Positions 45,867-57,825 are shown, numbered from the stretch's first letter. The stretch is DNA of 64,000 nucleotides from Neocallimastix lanati (nom. inval.) (GCA_016946835.1 JACVTC010000153.1:207001-271000); one strand, 5' to 3'. The notes: generated by a model not told the origin, from the letters alone. Translations and numbers: made by a program.

Positions 45867-48527
45867 TTGCTTCGTGAGTATAAAAATATATGTGGTAAAG
45901 TCAGGTCAATTAAGTTTTCTATTAAATCAAAACAATTTCATCAGTCAATAGAATCTGCATGTAATGTTTTTCGTAATAAAAATGCTAGGAGTGCTTGGTT
46001 AAAATTAAAGAAGCTATCTCGCCCTATGTACTCTAATTCTATTTCGTCAAGTTTTTTAAAGGACAAGCAGGGTAACTTTTTATTTTCTCATTCGGATCAA
46101 TTAAATCGATTTGCTGAACATTACAGTGAACTAGCTTCTGATGTTACTCAACACAGTTTGGATAATGAATACTGGGTAAGTTTATTTGGAACTAATCCTA
46201 ATAATAATCCTACTTGGGATATTAATGATTCTATAACTATGGAAGAAATTCAAAACACTGTGCTTGAAATGAAAAATAATAAAGCTCCTGGACCCGATGG
46301 TATTCAGATTGAATTTTTTAAAGCCTTCTTTAGTAAATCTGATTTATCCGATAATCAAGATGATTCTTCAGATGATCACTACTCTAAGTGTGCTAAATGT
46401 TTACTTTCATTATTTAATAAAATCTGGGATGGTGATTTCCCTGAAGAGTGGAATTCGGCTTCTATAATATCAATTCCAAAAAAAGGAGATCTTTCGGATT
46501 GTAATAATTATCGTGGTATTTCTCTTATTAATGTTGGCTTAAAAATTATTTCAAAGATTGTTACTAATAGAATTGCTAAATATGCCTTTGAACATAAATT
46601 TGTTAGACCTGAACAATTTGGATTTAGAAATAAAGAAGAATGCATAAGTTTATATATTTCAATTAGAGAGATATGTCAAAGAAGAAAATTTCAAGGAAAT
46701 TTTACTTATCTTGCTTTTCTCGATCTTAAAAAAGCCTATGATTCAGTACCTATCTTTAATGTTTTGACCAAATTATATAACTTAGGAATTAGAGATAAAT
46801 GCCATCTGTTTTTAAAGAATCTTTATCTATCTTCTAAAGCTCGTGCTTTTTTTAATGGTAATCTTTCAGAAGAATTTTCGATTAATCGGGGTGTGAGACA
46901 AGGATGCTCTCTATCTCCTATTTTATTCAATTTGTTCATTAATGATGTACTGGATAATTGTGATAAGTATGGTCTATATTTAGATTCTCAATATTGTTGT
47001 GGTGGACTTTTTGCGGATGATATTGTTTTAGTTGCTCCATCTAAACAAGCTCTTAAGAAAATTTTGAATAAAGTTCATGAATGGGCTATTAAGAATGAAA
47101 TGACTTTTGGAATTAATAAGTGTGCTACTCTTGTTGTAAAACCGATTTACTTTGTTAAACCGATAAACTATGAAGATCCATCTTTCTTTATTGGTAGTAA
47201 AAAATTACCTAAAACTGACAACTATACTTATCTTGGTATTCCTTTTGATGAATCTTTATCACTGAAACCTATACAATCCAAATTAAACAGTAATTTAAAT
47301 GTCAAGTTAAATTTGTACTTTCGATTTTTTATTAATAAATCTGTTCCTCTCCCATTGAAGAAATATGTTTTAATTTCGTTTATTCTTAGTCTTGTTATAT
47401 ATTATGTTCCTCTCTTTGGTTCAAATAAGAGCAGATGTTCTAAAGCTCAAAAAATTATTAATAGAGGACTTTATTGGAATTATGGATTTAAATCTCGCAA
47501 TTCTTCTGTTAGTCTCTATAATATTACTCGTGAATTGAGAATACCTCCTCTTTCAGCTATCTGTGCAATATCTCAATTACGATGCTTTAGAAAATGGAAA
47601 AATTCTTCATGTATTATTAATCGTCTCACTAATAATATTCCTACTATGTCACATTACTCATGGACTAAAGAATCAAGGACTTTGGATAAGAAATTAATTG
47701 ATAAAAAAACAAATGAAATAAAAAAGTTTTATTGGGAAAGGGATGTCTTCAAACCCTCAAAAGCTAAAAAAGCAATTATTTACAAGGAGAATGATTTTGG
47801 ATTTATTTCAGAAATCAGAAACTTAACATTTCAATATCCTAAGTATCAATTGGGATTCTTTTGGATTTCTCGAATTAGGTGTGGTTTTAAATTTGACATT
47901 AGTATTTCCATTAAAAGAAAAATCGTCTCAGAAGATTGCCCTAAATGTTGCCCTTGTTGTGGTGTTAGTGTACCTAGCTTTTCTCACTGGATCTTTGCCT
48001 GTAAAGAATTGGAAAATTACAGAAATAAATCTTTACCTTTTCTAGATGATCTCTTTTTGAAGTTTGCAATGATAATTGAACAAAAATCCTTGGATGTTTC
48101 CTTAGATTCAGAAAAGGATTATGATAATAATATTTATTATTATATATTGAGTGCACTTCTTGGTGGGCGTTCAATATATTCAAAAATTAAAGTTAATGAT
48201 GGGGAACAAAGGCAATTAGTTGACAATATTTTTAAACATAGTTCAACTTCGTCAACTGTTCCGTATTTTGTGGGGATTGCGGAGTTTCTAACAAACGTAA
48301 TACCATTAATTTGTCTATCTTTTAGATTGATGATGAAATGGTATTCCGTTGAATCTACCGTTACCAAGAGAGTCGACGTCGAAATGATAAGGCATGGATT
48401 TTCACCTCCAGATACAGATTCGATTGATAACACTAATACTGAAATTATTACTCGCAATAATGGACGTGGTATTATTATCGAGGAATGGGAAAAGTTAGAG
48501 GCTATTGCTTCTAACGCACTTTTATAA
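45867..48527 (+). CDS. LINE polyprotein, C-terminal part: reverse transcriptase and zinc knuckle (downstream of in-frame stop)
   Basis: The frame is the same as that of 44403-45857; the first codon here is TTG, not ATG, so no separate start is evident. Counting from it, reverse transcriptase blocks are NKAPGPDG (138-145), SIPKKGDLSDCNNYRGISL (202-220), EQFGFR (249-254), FLDLKKAYDS with a catalytic Asp (284-293), RQGCSLSPILFNLFIND (344-360) and the catalytic FADD (382-385). After the thumb, a cysteine-rich knuckle at ~691-712 reads C-x2-C-x8-H-x4-C (within CCPCCGVSVPSFSHWIFAC). No RNase H motif was recognised. The C-terminal 150 residues recur in the truncated element just downstream. All catalytic residues are present; only the upstream stop prevents a full-length product. 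Confidence 0.88.
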   Translation: MLREYKNICGKVRSIKFSIKSKQFHQSIESACNVFRNKNARSAWLKLKKLSRPMYSNSISSSFLKDKQGNFLFSHSDQLNRFAEHYSELASDVTQHSLDNEYWVSLFGTNPNNNPTWDINDSITMEEIQNTVLEMKNNKAPGPDGIQIEFFKAFFSKSDLSDNQDDSSDDHYSKCAKCLLSLFNKIWDGDFPEEWNSASIISIPKKGDLSDCNNYRGISLINVGLKIISKIVTNRIAKYAFEHKFVRPEQFGFRNKEECISLYISIREICQRRKFQGNFTYLAFLDLKKAYDSVPIFNVLTKLYNLGIRDKCHLFLKNLYLSSKARAFFNGNLSEEFSINRGVRQGCSLSPILFNLFINDVLDNCDKYGLYLDSQYCCGGLFADDIVLVAPSKQALKKILNKVHEWAIKNEMTFGINKCATLVVKPIYFVKPINYEDPSFFIGSKKLPKTDNYTYLGIPFDESLSLKPIQSKLNSNLNVKLNLYFRFFINKSVPLPLKKYVLISFILSLVIYYVPLFGSNKSRCSKAQKIINRGLYWNYGFKSRNSSVSLYNITRELRIPPLSAICAISQLRCFRKWKNSSCIINRLTNNIPTMSHYSWTKESRTLDKKLIDKKTNEIKKFYWERDVFKPSKAKKAIIYKENDFGFISEIRNLTFQYPKYQLGFFWISRIRCGFKFDISISIKRKIVSEDCPKCCPCCGVSVPSFSHWIFACKELENYRNKSLPFLDDLFLKFAMIIEQKSLDVSLDSEKDYDNNIYYYILSALLGGRSIYSKIKVNDGEQRQLVDNIFKHSSTSSTVPYFVGIAEFLTNVIPLICLSFRLMMKWYSVESTVTKRVDVEMIRHGFSPPDTDSIDNTNTEIITRNNGRGIIIEEWEKLEAIASNALL

Positions 48528-48633
48528 TTTTATAATATATAATATTTTATTTCATGTATTTTATTTGTTATTTTTTCATTTAATTTCATGTAATTTTATT
48601 ATTATTATAAATTAAATAAAGTTATTCTCTAAG

Positions 48634-48676
<43 letters not shown>

Positions 48677-48678
<2 letters not shown>

Positions 48679-48689
48679 AAGAAAACATA
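48677..48689 (+). repeat. target-site duplication, 3' copy
   Basis: Exact copy of 43467-43479 directly after the poly-A tail. Confidence 0.88.
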
Positions 48690-48692
48690 AAA

Positions 48693-48744
48693 CTAATATT
48701 ATTAATAATAGTTATATAAATAATTTTTATGGAAGATAACATAT
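48693..48744 (+). repeat. second copy of the ~52-bp pre-insertion flank
   Basis: CTAATATTATTAATAATAGT ... AATAATTTTTATGGAAGATAACATA matches 43430-43479 with a few substitutions. The retrotransposon therefore sits at the junction of a short tandem repeat. Confidence 0.75.
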
Positions 48745-48789
48745 AGATAATATATTATAATTATAAATTGTTTTTATATGTATTGTCTC

Positions 48790-49477
48790 AGAATTGGAAA
48801 ATTACAGGAATAAATCTTTACCTTTTCTAGGTGATCTCTTTTTGAAGTTTGTAATGTCAATTGAACAAAAATCCTTGGATGTTTCTTTAGATTCAGAAAA
48901 GGATTATGATAATAATATTTATTATTTTATATTGAATGCTCTTCTTGGCGGACGTTCAATATATTAAAAAATTAAACTTAATGATGTGGAACAAAGACAA
49001 TTAGTTGACAATATTTTTAAACAAAATTCAACTTCCTCGAATGTTCCGTATTTTGTGGGGATTGCGGAGTTTCTAACAAACGTAATATCATTAATTTGTT
49101 GATCTTTTAGATTGATGATGAAGTGGTATTCAATTGAATCTATCGTTTCCAAGAGCGTCGACGTCAAAATGATAAGGCATGGATTTTTACCTCCCGGTGA
49201 AAGATCTGATACAGATTCGGTTAATAACACTAATACCGATATTATTACTCGCAATAATGGACGCGGTGTTATCATCAATAAATGGGAAAATTAGAAACTA
49301 TTGTTTCTAACACACTTTTATAATTATATAATATATATATAATATATAATATTTCATATCATGTATTTTATTTTTTCATTTAAATCATGTAATTTTATTA
49401 TTATTATAAATTAAATAAAATTTTCTCTAAGTCTAAAAAAAAAAAAAATAAAATAAAATAAAAAAAAAAAAAAAAAT
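48790..49477 (+). mobile_element. 5'-truncated copy of a related LINE
   Basis: Sequence from AGAATTGGAAAATTAC onward aligns with the full element from ~48006 to its 3' end, including the 3' UTR and an A-rich tail (49435-49477). It encodes the last ~170 residues with substitutions and several in-frame stops (after GGRSIY, after LIC, after KWEN) plus a small in-frame insertion (PPGERSDTDS against PPDTDS). It is a dead-on-arrival insertion from a sister subfamily, not a copy of its neighbour. Confidence 0.9.
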
Positions 49478-49575
49478 TAAAAAAATAAATAAAAAAATAA
49501 TAATATAAAAAAATATATATATGAAAGAAAAATGACTACTTATTTTTTAAAATATATATATATATATATTATATT

Positions 49576-50231
49576 ATTTAAAAATATAATTCAGTTCCTA
49601 TATATAATGTATTAATAAAGATTCATCACATTGGTATTAGAGGTAAGTACTTTAAATTTATTGAAAACTTATATTTATCTTCCAAAGCTTGTGTAAGGGT
49701 TGATGGACAATTATCAGAATCATTAAGTATTAAGATAGGTATTCATCAAGGGTGTCCCTTCTCACCAAATTTAATTAACTTGTTCATTAATCCTCTCCCT
49801 TTTAAAAAAATGTTATTTTCTGCTATAGTAATTGGGAAAGTTTCGTTTTATGCACCTCTATTTGGATCAAACAAAGAAATACGAGAAGTTCACAGACACT
49901 AGTTAATTCAGGATTATACTGGATTGAAAGATTTTCTAAAATATATTGGCTCATGTTGCGAAAGCTGCCAATATGATTGAAGAAAACTGTATAGAACGAT
50001 GTCCTTGTTATTATAGAGAAAATAATAACCCTTGATTGGAACATTGGTTTTCTTAATGCTATTTTTTCCGCAAATTTCGAATGAAATATTTTAAAGATAT
50101 TGAAATTCTTTATGAAATATTTTTTTTTAATTTCTAAATATTGTCCAATATCAAATAGTAATGTAAACGCAGTTATCACAGATATGAATAATATAGAATC
50201 AAGTACTGATTTTGATAGTAGTAACGAAGAG

Positions 50232-50278
<47 letters not shown>

Positions 50279-50782
50279 TAATATTGTTAATAATAGAAGT
50301 ATTAGTGATAGTGAAAATATTAATGTTAATATTAGAGATAGTGAAAATAAGAGCATCGTTACTAATAATAAAGTGAATAGATCAATTGTGAAAATCATGT
50401 TAATATTAGTAGTTTTCTGAATAATGAGTGTGTAAAGATATATGTGAGGTGGTACCGATTATATAACTTTCTTCTTGGTGGAAGAGATGCAGATGTTATT
50501 GATTTAAATTATAAAAAGGAATGGGATGGTTTGTTTAAGAACCAAATCATTTCTGGTTTTTATTCTAAAACACCATTCTTGGTGCGATCTGCGACTTTCT
50601 TTACAGAAATTATCCTTTGAACTAGTACTCAAAAAGGTTGCTATTCTCGACGGTATAAGCGCAAACTAACCAGGAGTATCAACGCTGAAAATTTAATAAA
50701 ATAGGCTAGCAGGGCCAATACCTCTGAAGAAGAAGACTTTAATTTCTTTCTTATAATCAATTCAGACCCTAATCCAGAATAA
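49576..50782 (+). pseudogene. decayed non-LTR reverse transcriptase relic of a different family
   Basis: Fragments in the plus-strand frames match the neighbouring LINE protein in order but are much diverged: YNSVPIYNVLIKIHHIGIRG (against YDSVPIFNVLTKLYNLGIRD), ENLYLSSKACVRVDG, HQGCPFSPNLINLFIN, YAPLFGSNKE, a broken knuckle CIERCPCYY...EHWF, and YNFLLGGRDADVI followed by TPFLVRSATFFTEI near the end. The catalytic FADD block is deleted, and several stops and frame changes are present. An AAT run (~50231-50275) encodes an Asn tract in the variable region between the knuckle and the LLGG block. Its C-terminal ~90 residues have no counterpart in the intact element. Confidence 0.82.
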
Positions 50783-50939
50783 GAATTCCTTTTAAAACAA
50801 AAATATTATAATATTGAGGTGAGATTTATTATATATGAACTTTTTTCTGAATTTTGAATATTACTTTTATTTCACATTATTATTTAAAATATTATTATGT
50901 TCTAATTGAACAAATAATATTTATTTTTTTATTAATTCT

Positions 50940-50980
<41 letters not shown>

Positions 50981-51422
50981 ATATTCATGTAATTAATAAA
51001 TGAATAAATAAATAAAGTTTAAAGTTCGCAATAATTGTGACTGTAAAAAAAAAATTTGTTTAATTTTTTTTTTTTATTTATAAATAAAATTGAAAAAATA
51101 CTACAAAAGGTAATATATATTTAATATAATATGAATCATACTAATAATAAAATATTTTAATATTTCTATTGGAATTGTGGTATAAAATTATCTATTAAAT
51201 TTACTTTGAATTTCTTTTTAGTTTTATTATATATTAGATTTTCAAACTAAAATTCCTTTCATTAAATTTACAAAATAAATTTTTCGTAAGAAATTCTATA
51301 TAATAAAATTTTATTTTATATTAATTAAACCAAATATTAAATTAAATAAAATTAAATTAATCCTTTTATAATAAAAAAAGGTCTTAATAATAAAAGGAAA
51401 TTAACAATAATAATAATAATAA

Positions 51423-51453
<31 letters not shown>

Positions 51454-51566
51454 TACATTAATACTAATATAGTAATAATTAAAAAAAAATTATTATATTA
51501 AAAAATTATTTTATATAAAAAGAAAAAAATAGGATTTTTAAATAAGATAGAAGGTAGTTTTTTTTA

Positions 51567-51622
<56 letters not shown>

Positions 51623-51839
51623 TTTTTTAAAAAAAGAAATAGTTTTATAATTTGTAAATATAACGAAGGGAAGTTATATTTAAAAAAATGTATTTTTAAT
51701 AAAAAATAAACAAAAGGAAAATTTTATTTTGTGTTATTAAATTTATTGTTTAAATAATAATAATTTGATATTAAATTTTATAATAAAATAAAATTTTCAT
51801 TAAAATTCTTTTGTACATTATTGAGCTGTTATTATTTAG
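50783..51839. other. AT-rich spacer before palindrome B
   Basis: Contains a T run (50941-50973), AAT units with an A run (51405-51446) and a ~50-nt A run (51570-51620). No gene is visible. Weak similarity to the far side of palindrome B may continue into its last few tens of bases. Confidence 0.55.
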
Positions 51840-52470
51840 GCTTTTCTAAAATTATATTTATGTGAAAATAAATCTTAAAAATTATAAATAAAAATATTTT
51901 CAATATATATATTAATGTAATTAATAATTTGTAAAATTCTTTTTTATTTTATCATATATTTCAATAAAAAATTGATAATATGAAGAAACTAAAGATAACT
52001 TTATTTCTTCTTTTATTATAATAAAACAAGTCATCAATAAAATCAAATGATTTTGATATATTTATAGAGTACTATAAGAAATATAGTGGATGTTTATTTA
52101 ATAGTGAAGTATGATATTGGTTTATCTGTGTATTTATAATTATATTAATAAATTCAATTATAATTATAATAATATATTTGTTTAACTAAAACTTCAAGAT
52201 TGATTTATTAAATATATATTTAAAAAAAAAAAAATACATAAATATATTTTTTTTAGAGTAGGAAGAAAATATTGCTCTATTTATTAATTATTAAAAAGTA
52301 TTAATATATTATATACATTAAGGTGTAAAAATACATTTTAAATATATTAAGATAAAAAAGGAGAAAGTATAAAAAATGTAATAAATAAAAAAAAATTAAA
52401 AATAAATTTAATAAAAAAATAAATAAATTAAATACAATGAAAATAATAGAAAAATTAAAAATAATTATAG

Positions 52471-52591
52471 TATTATGAATAAATGGGTCTTTCTTAATGT
52501 TAAATCAATAAAATAAATATATAAATACATAATTAAATATATTTATTTATTTTATTACTTTAGCATTATGAAAGACTATTTATTCATTATA
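52471..52591. repeat. local inverted duplication inside the left arm of palindrome B
   Basis: TATTATGAATAAATGGGTCT ... AATAAAATAAAT (52471-52518) is followed ~20 bp later by an imperfect inverted copy ending AAAGACTATTTATTCATTAT. The right arm of palindrome B has only one such unit (~60834-60886). Confidence 0.8.
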
Positions 52592-52955
52592 CCATAATAA
52601 GTATCATTTATAATTTTCAAGTGATATATTTAACATAATTTATATATAATTTACTGAATAATTTACTACTTAGAAATACTAAATTTCAAAATTAAAAATA
52701 AAAAAAAAATCAATTAAAATATATCAATTAAATATGCATAAAATTATATTTTTTAATATTTATATTTATATATATAAATATTTTTTTTTAAAAAAATAAA
52801 ATGTAATTAAATATTAACTATATTTTATAAATTAACAAAAATACCAAATCAAAACAAAAAGAAACAAACAAACAAAAAAAGAATTAGTGTATTTTATATT
52901 TAATTATTTAATTTTATTATTAATATTATTAGTTACATTTTTATATTTTTATATT

Positions 52956-53007
<52 letters not shown>

Positions 53008-53256
53008 TTTAAATTATTTTTATTTCTTTAGAAAGGTTATGTAAATAAATAAATAGAGATAGATTTTTAAATAATATATAAAACATTCAAAATTTATTAT
53101 AATTGGTATATTTACAAGTATTTTTATTTGTAATTAGAAAGAATTTAAAAATTTTAATAGATTTATTTTATAATATAGAATTTCCTTTTTATTCTATACT
53201 AAAATTCTATTTAAATATTTATAAAATTTAATTATTTAAATTTTAATTGAATGACT

Positions 53257-55221
53257 TTAATCAACTTCTTCAACCGTTGGTCCATTATTAGATCCTCCAT
53301 TGTTACCATTACTTCCTGGGAATCCTCCAGGTGCTGATCCTGGGAATCCTCCTGGAGCTGCTCCGGCTCCTGCTCCTCCAGCTTGTTGATACATCTTAGT
53401 CATAATTGGATTAGCAATACTTTCTAATTCTTTTCTCTTACTTTCATAATCTTCTTTATTGGCTTCTTGATTACGATCTAACCATGAAATCGTTTCATCA
53501 ATAGCTTTATTCAACTTTTCTTTATCACTTCCATCAATATGTTTAGCAATCTTTTCATCTTGAGTAGTATTACGAAGTTGATAAGCATAGGATTCAAGTC
53601 CATTCTTAGCTGCTACTCTTTCGGCAACTTTAGCATCTTCTTCTTTATACTTTTCAGCATCATTAACCATACGATCAATTTCTTCTTTACTTAATCTTCC
53701 CTTATCATTGGTAATAGTAATCTTATTACTTTTACCCGTTGTTTTATCAAGAGCTGAAACATTCAAAATACCATTAGCATCAATATCAAATGTAACTTCA
53801 ATTTGTGGAACTCCACGTGGTGCTGGTGGAATACCCGTCAATTCAAATTTACCTAATAAGTTATTATCTTTAGTTAATGAACGTTCACCTTCATAAATTT
53901 GAATTGTAACTCCCGTTTGATTATCCGCATAGGTAGAAAAGATGTCTGATTTCTTCGTTGGAATAGTAGTATTACGTTTAATTAACGTAGTCATTACTCC
54001 TCCTGCGGTTTCAATACCTAATGAAAGTGGTGAAACATCTAATAAAAGCAAATCTTGTGTCTTTTCTGAGGTTTCACCTGAAAGAATAGCTGCTTGAACA
54101 GCTGCACCATAAGCAACTGCTTCATCTGGATTAATTGACTTACTTGGTTCTTTACCATTGAAGTATTGTGAAACTAAACTTTGAATCTTTGGAATACGAG
54201 TGGATCCTCCAACTAATACTATTTCATGAATACTTGACTTATCTAATTTAGCATCATTAAGAACTTTTTCAACTGGTTCAATCACACTTCTGAATAAATC
54301 ACTGTTGAGTTCTTCAAAACGAGCACGAGTAATAGAAGTGTAGAAATCAATTCCTTCATATAATGAATCAATTTCAATAGAAGTTTGAGTAGATGAAGAA
54401 AGTGTACGCTTAGCACGTTCACATGCTGTTCTTAAACGACGTAAAGATCTTGGATTACTTGAAATATCTTTCTTATACTTTCTCTTAAATTCTTGTTCAA
54501 AATGACTAACTAATCTATTATCGAAATCTTCTCCTCCCAAGTGAGTATCACCAGCTGTGGCCTTGACTTCAAAGATACCATCTTCAATTGTTAAAAGTGA
54601 AACATCAAATGTACCACCTCCAAGATCGAAAATTAAGACATTCTTTTCTCCTTCACTCTTCTTGTCAAGACCATAAGCAATAGCGGCTGCCGTTGGTTCA
54701 TTAATGATACGAAGAACATTAAGACCTGCAATAAGTCCTGCATCCTTTGTGGCTTGACGTTGAGAATCATTGAAATACGCTGGAACTGTAATAACTGCAT
54801 TACTAACTTTATCACCTAAATAAGCTTCAGCTGTATCCTTCATTTTCGTAAGAACCATACTTGAAATTTCTTCAGCTGTGAAATCTTTAGTTTCTCCTTT
54901 AAATTGAACTTGAATATATGGTTTACCTGACTTTTCAACAACCTTAAATGGCCAATGCTTCATATCTGATTGAACTTCTGAATCATTGAAACGACGACCA
55001 ATAAGACGCTTAGCATCGAAAACAGTATTAGTTGGATTCATAGCAGCTTGATTCTTAGCGGCATCACCAATTAAACGTTCAGAATCAGTGAAAGCTACAA
55101 AAGAAGGAGTAGTACGATTACCTTGATCGTTTGGAATAATTTCAACACGATCATTTTGCCATACACCTACACAAGAATAGGTAGTACCTAAATCAATACC
55201 AATTGATGAGACCTTTGTCAT
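53257..55221 (-). CDS. HSP70: cytosolic Hsp70 molecular chaperone, copy B1
   Basis: Full-length 654-residue Hsp70, identical to copies A1 and A2 except Asp instead of Glu at residue 591, in the helical lid. All family signatures ([30 protein letters not shown]), the linker and the EEVD terminus are intact. Synonymous differences from pair A are shared with B2, for example GGTTTC/GAAACC at the GETSEK codons and GGATCC in the VGGSTR codons. It has no intron. It is divergent from B2 around an inverted copy of the pair-A loop. The upstream region carries the same heat shock element and AAGCGA triplet. Confidence 0.98.
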   Translation of the reverse strand: MTKVSSIGIDLGTTYSCVGVWQNDRVEIIPNDQGNRTTPSFVAFTDSERLIGDAAKNQAAMNPTNTVFDAKRLIGRRFNDSEVQSDMKHWPFKVVEKSGKPYIQVQFKGETKDFTAEEISSMVLTKMKDTAEAYLGDKVSNAVITVPAYFNDSQRQATKDAGLIAGLNVLRIINEPTAAAIAYGLDKKSEGEKNVLIFDLGGGTFDVSLLTIEDGIFEVKATAGDTHLGGEDFDNRLVSHFEQEFKRKYKKDISSNPRSLRRLRTACERAKRTLSSSTQTSIEIDSLYEGIDFYTSITRARFEELNSDLFRSVIEPVEKVLNDAKLDKSSIHEIVLVGGSTRIPKIQSLVSQYFNGKEPSKSINPDEAVAYGAAVQAAILSGETSEKTQDLLLLDVSPLSLGIETAGGVMTTLIKRNTTIPTKKSDIFSTYADNQTGVTIQIYEGERSLTKDNNLLGKFELTGIPPAPRGVPQIEVTFDIDANGILNVSALDKTTGKSNKITITNDKGRLSKEEIDRMVNDAEKYKEEDAKVAERVAAKNGLESYAYQLRNTTQDEKIAKHIDGSDKEKLNKAIDETISWLDRNQEANKEDYESKRKELESIANPIMTKMYQQAGGAGAGAAPGGFPGSAPGGFPGSNGNNGGSNNGPTVEEVD

Positions 55222-55308
55222 TTTTATTCTTTATTTTTTATTTTTTTTATTTAATATAAAATATATAAAAGATTTTAATATGTTTTTTTATAAATATAAT
55301 TTATTTAT

Positions 55309-55403
55309 TCGCTTTTGGTTTGTAAAATTTTTTGATTTGTAAAAATTTATTGTTTTTAGTTATTTAATAAAAAATTCGCTTGTTTTTTTTGAATAAGTCG
55401 CTT
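55309..55403 (-). promoter_or_regulatory. three AAGCGA motifs upstream of HSP70 B1
   Basis: Same arrangement as in the other three promoters: three AAGCGA copies on the coding strand, ~90-180 bp before the ATG. Confidence 0.5.
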
Positions 55404-55747
55404 TTTTTTTAATTAATTCCTTTTTACTATTTTAAATAATAGTAATGGTATATTGGTATATAATTAATAAATAATTGTATTTTAAACTAATAAATTAAAA
55501 ATATTGATGAATTAAAAAAATAAATTCAAAATTTTCAATATTTATATAAAAAATTTTTTTTATCAATTTAAAAAAATGTTTCCAATCAAGTATAAATTTA
55601 CATATATTATAATATATTATAATATATTATAATATATTTATATTAATTATTCCAGTAATTTCTTAATTATTTTTTTTAAATAAATTTATTAATATTTAGA
55701 ATTCAATATAAAAAATTTTTTTTTATTTTTTACTATTTTTTTCTATT

Positions 55748-55760
55748 TTCTTGAAATTTC
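55748..55760 (-). promoter_or_regulatory. heat shock element upstream of HSP70 B1
   Basis: TTCTTGAAATTTC, a perfect three-pentamer element ~530 bp before the ATG at the loop edge. Confidence 0.65.
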
Positions 55761-55765
55761 TTTTT

Positions 55766-57464
55766 ATAATCAAAATCTTATTATAAATTGTTTATTGCCA
55801 AAGATATAATTGCCATTTTGATAAAAAAGAAAAATAATTTCAATAATATAATTCATTATTTATTTATAAAATTATTTATTACGTTTAAAAAATACTAATT
55901 ATAAATATTTATTATTATTAATTGTTAGATTTTCATTTATATATTTAATTATATATTTAATTAAAATATAAATATAATATTAACTTATTAAGATTTCTCA
56001 AAAAATCGTATTAATAAATAATAAAAAAGAATTTAAACTACTCAAATTTAAATTTTAAAAGAGCTTTTCTTAATTTTATTTAATATTATTATATATTATC
56101 AATAATAAAAAAATCAATATGAAATTTTAATATGTTAAATAATTATTATGATTATTAGTAAATAAAAAGTTATTTAAAAGCTTTAGTGAATGCTTTTTTA
56201 TTCATTTTTGGTTTTTTTTATACATATATCATTTTTTATTTTATTTTTCTTTTTTAAATTTTAATTTTATTTTTTCTTTTTTCTTTTTTTCCTTTTCCTT
56301 TTCTTTTCTTTTTTATAATATACATTTAAAAAGTATGTATAAATATAATTTCCAATGATATAATATAATCAATTACTAATCAGAAATATTGGAAGTATGA
56401 ACTTTTTATTTTAAACTATAATCCTATTTTAATTAAATGTTATGGAATAATTTTAGATAATATTAATCAAATTAATTTACCATATAGTTATATATTTTGT
56501 TAAAATAACATAAATAAATATATGAAAATTTATATATATTAATAATATATTATTTTTATTAATATTAAACACCTAATCTTTTATAAGTAAATTTACAGAA
56601 ATATAAAATTTATACAGATTTTTTTAATAAAAAAATTTCATAAGGACAGACTGTAATAATACATAATTAATATCCTTTTATTTATACTAAAATCCTAATA
56701 CTTTATATGTAAATTAATAGTAATATAAAATTTATACAGATTTTTTTAATAAAAAAATTTCATAAGGACAGCACTATAATAATATATAATTAATATCCTT
56801 TTATTTAAAGGTGAAAAGATCAATAATAAAGCATTTAAAACAATCAGATCAAAAAATAACAACACCAAAAAATATAATACTATATATGAATAATTTGTCG
56901 AAAATTTGTATATTAATTATTGATTAATAAATTTATTGATTTTTGTTTAAAATAAAAAAAAATAAATATGAAATTAATAGAATAAAAAAAATAAAAGTTA
57001 AGGTCAAAAAATTTTAATTTTTTTTATTACAAATTAATTATATTAAACCGCAAACAATATAAAAGAGATAGTACATTAAAATTAAGCTTTAAATAATATT
57101 TATATTATTTTATTAATGTAACTTATATAATTCATGTTAAAATAATTTGTTTTCAACATAATTAAACTTTTTTGCTTATAATAATTTAAAAAATAATTTT
57201 ATATTGCATTTGGTTTTAAAAATAAACCATTCAAAGAATTATGAATGTATTTTTAATTTAATGATATATATATTTTTTTATTTATATAAGAATTAAAAAA
57301 TAAAAATAAAAATTCAAATAATTATTCATATCATCATAAAAATAATAAATAAAAGATTCAAAAACGTCATAAACACTATATTCAAAAAAAAAATTATTTT
57401 GATAAATAGAAAATAATTATTGTTTTTGATAGTAAAATAAATTTTTCCATTTCTTTTTTTTTTT
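55766..57464. other. unique loop of palindrome B, inverted relative to loop A
   Basis: This ~1.70 kb loop starts TATAATCAAAATCTTATTAT and ends AATAAATTTTTCCATTTC, i.e. it is the reverse complement of loop A, of the same length within a few bases and nearly identical. It includes the same two ~120-bp tandem units (here ~56570-56810) and no supportable gene. Confidence 0.88.
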
Positions 57465-57468
57465 AAAA

Positions 57469-57481
57469 GAAATTTCAAGAA
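57469..57481 (+). promoter_or_regulatory. heat shock element upstream of HSP70 B2
   Basis: GAAATTTCAAGAA, a perfect three-pentamer element ~530 bp before the ATG at the loop edge. Confidence 0.65.
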
Positions 57482-57825
57482 AATAGAAAAAAATAGTAAA
57501 AAATAAAAAAAAATTTTTTATATTGAATTCTAAATATTAATAAATTTATTTAAAAAAAATAATTAAGAAATTACTGGAATAATTAATATAAATATATTAT
57601 AATATATTATAATATATTATAATATATGTAAATTTATACTTGATTGGAAACATTTTTTTAAATTGATAAAAAAAATTTTTTATATAAATATTGAAAATTT
57701 TGAATTTATTTTTTTAATTCATCAATATTTTTAATTTATTAGTTTAAAATACAATTATTTATTAATTATATACCAATATACCATTACTATTATTTAAAAT
57801 AGTAAAAAGGAATTAATTAAAAAAA

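Larger units (their letters stand above)
43480..48676 (+). mobile_element. non-LTR (LINE) retrotransposon, near full length, with poly-A tail
   Basis: The 5.2 kb element is bounded by an exact 13-bp target-site duplication and ends in a ~38-nt A run. It has a ~920-bp 5' leader, markedly less A+T-rich than the surroundings and without a supportable frame, then an endonuclease / reverse transcriptase reading frame (44403-48527) with one in-frame stop, and a short 3' UTR. There is no LTR. The APE-type endonuclease, the reverse transcriptase, a C-terminal CCHC knuckle and no visible RNase H suggest an L1-like clade; exact clade placement needs a tree. The clean target-site duplication and almost intact frame point to recent insertion. 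Confidence 0.93.
51840..55765. repeat. palindrome B, left arm (contains HSP70 B1)
   Basis: The reverse complement of this segment matches 57465-62755 in order. The match begins at the loop edge, continues through the HSP70 gene and the GTTT-rich stretch (~52860-52880), then TATTACTAAATTT-type sequence near 52590-52700, the block at 52060-52200, and finally 51840-52030, which pairs with ~62535-62755 beyond an insertion in the other arm. The outer kilobases are diverged (perhaps 75-85% by eye), whereas the HSP70 part is almost identical. Confidence 0.82.

Noticed and set aside
48140-49278. Minus-strand ~105-codon frames over the LINE 3' end and over its truncated copy
   Set aside because: They are antisense to the RT C-terminus in both copies and have no independent signals.
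50100-50420. 106-codon Asn-rich frame as a separate gene
   Set aside because: It lies inside the decayed RT relic between the knuckle and LLGG blocks; its length comes from an AAT microsatellite.
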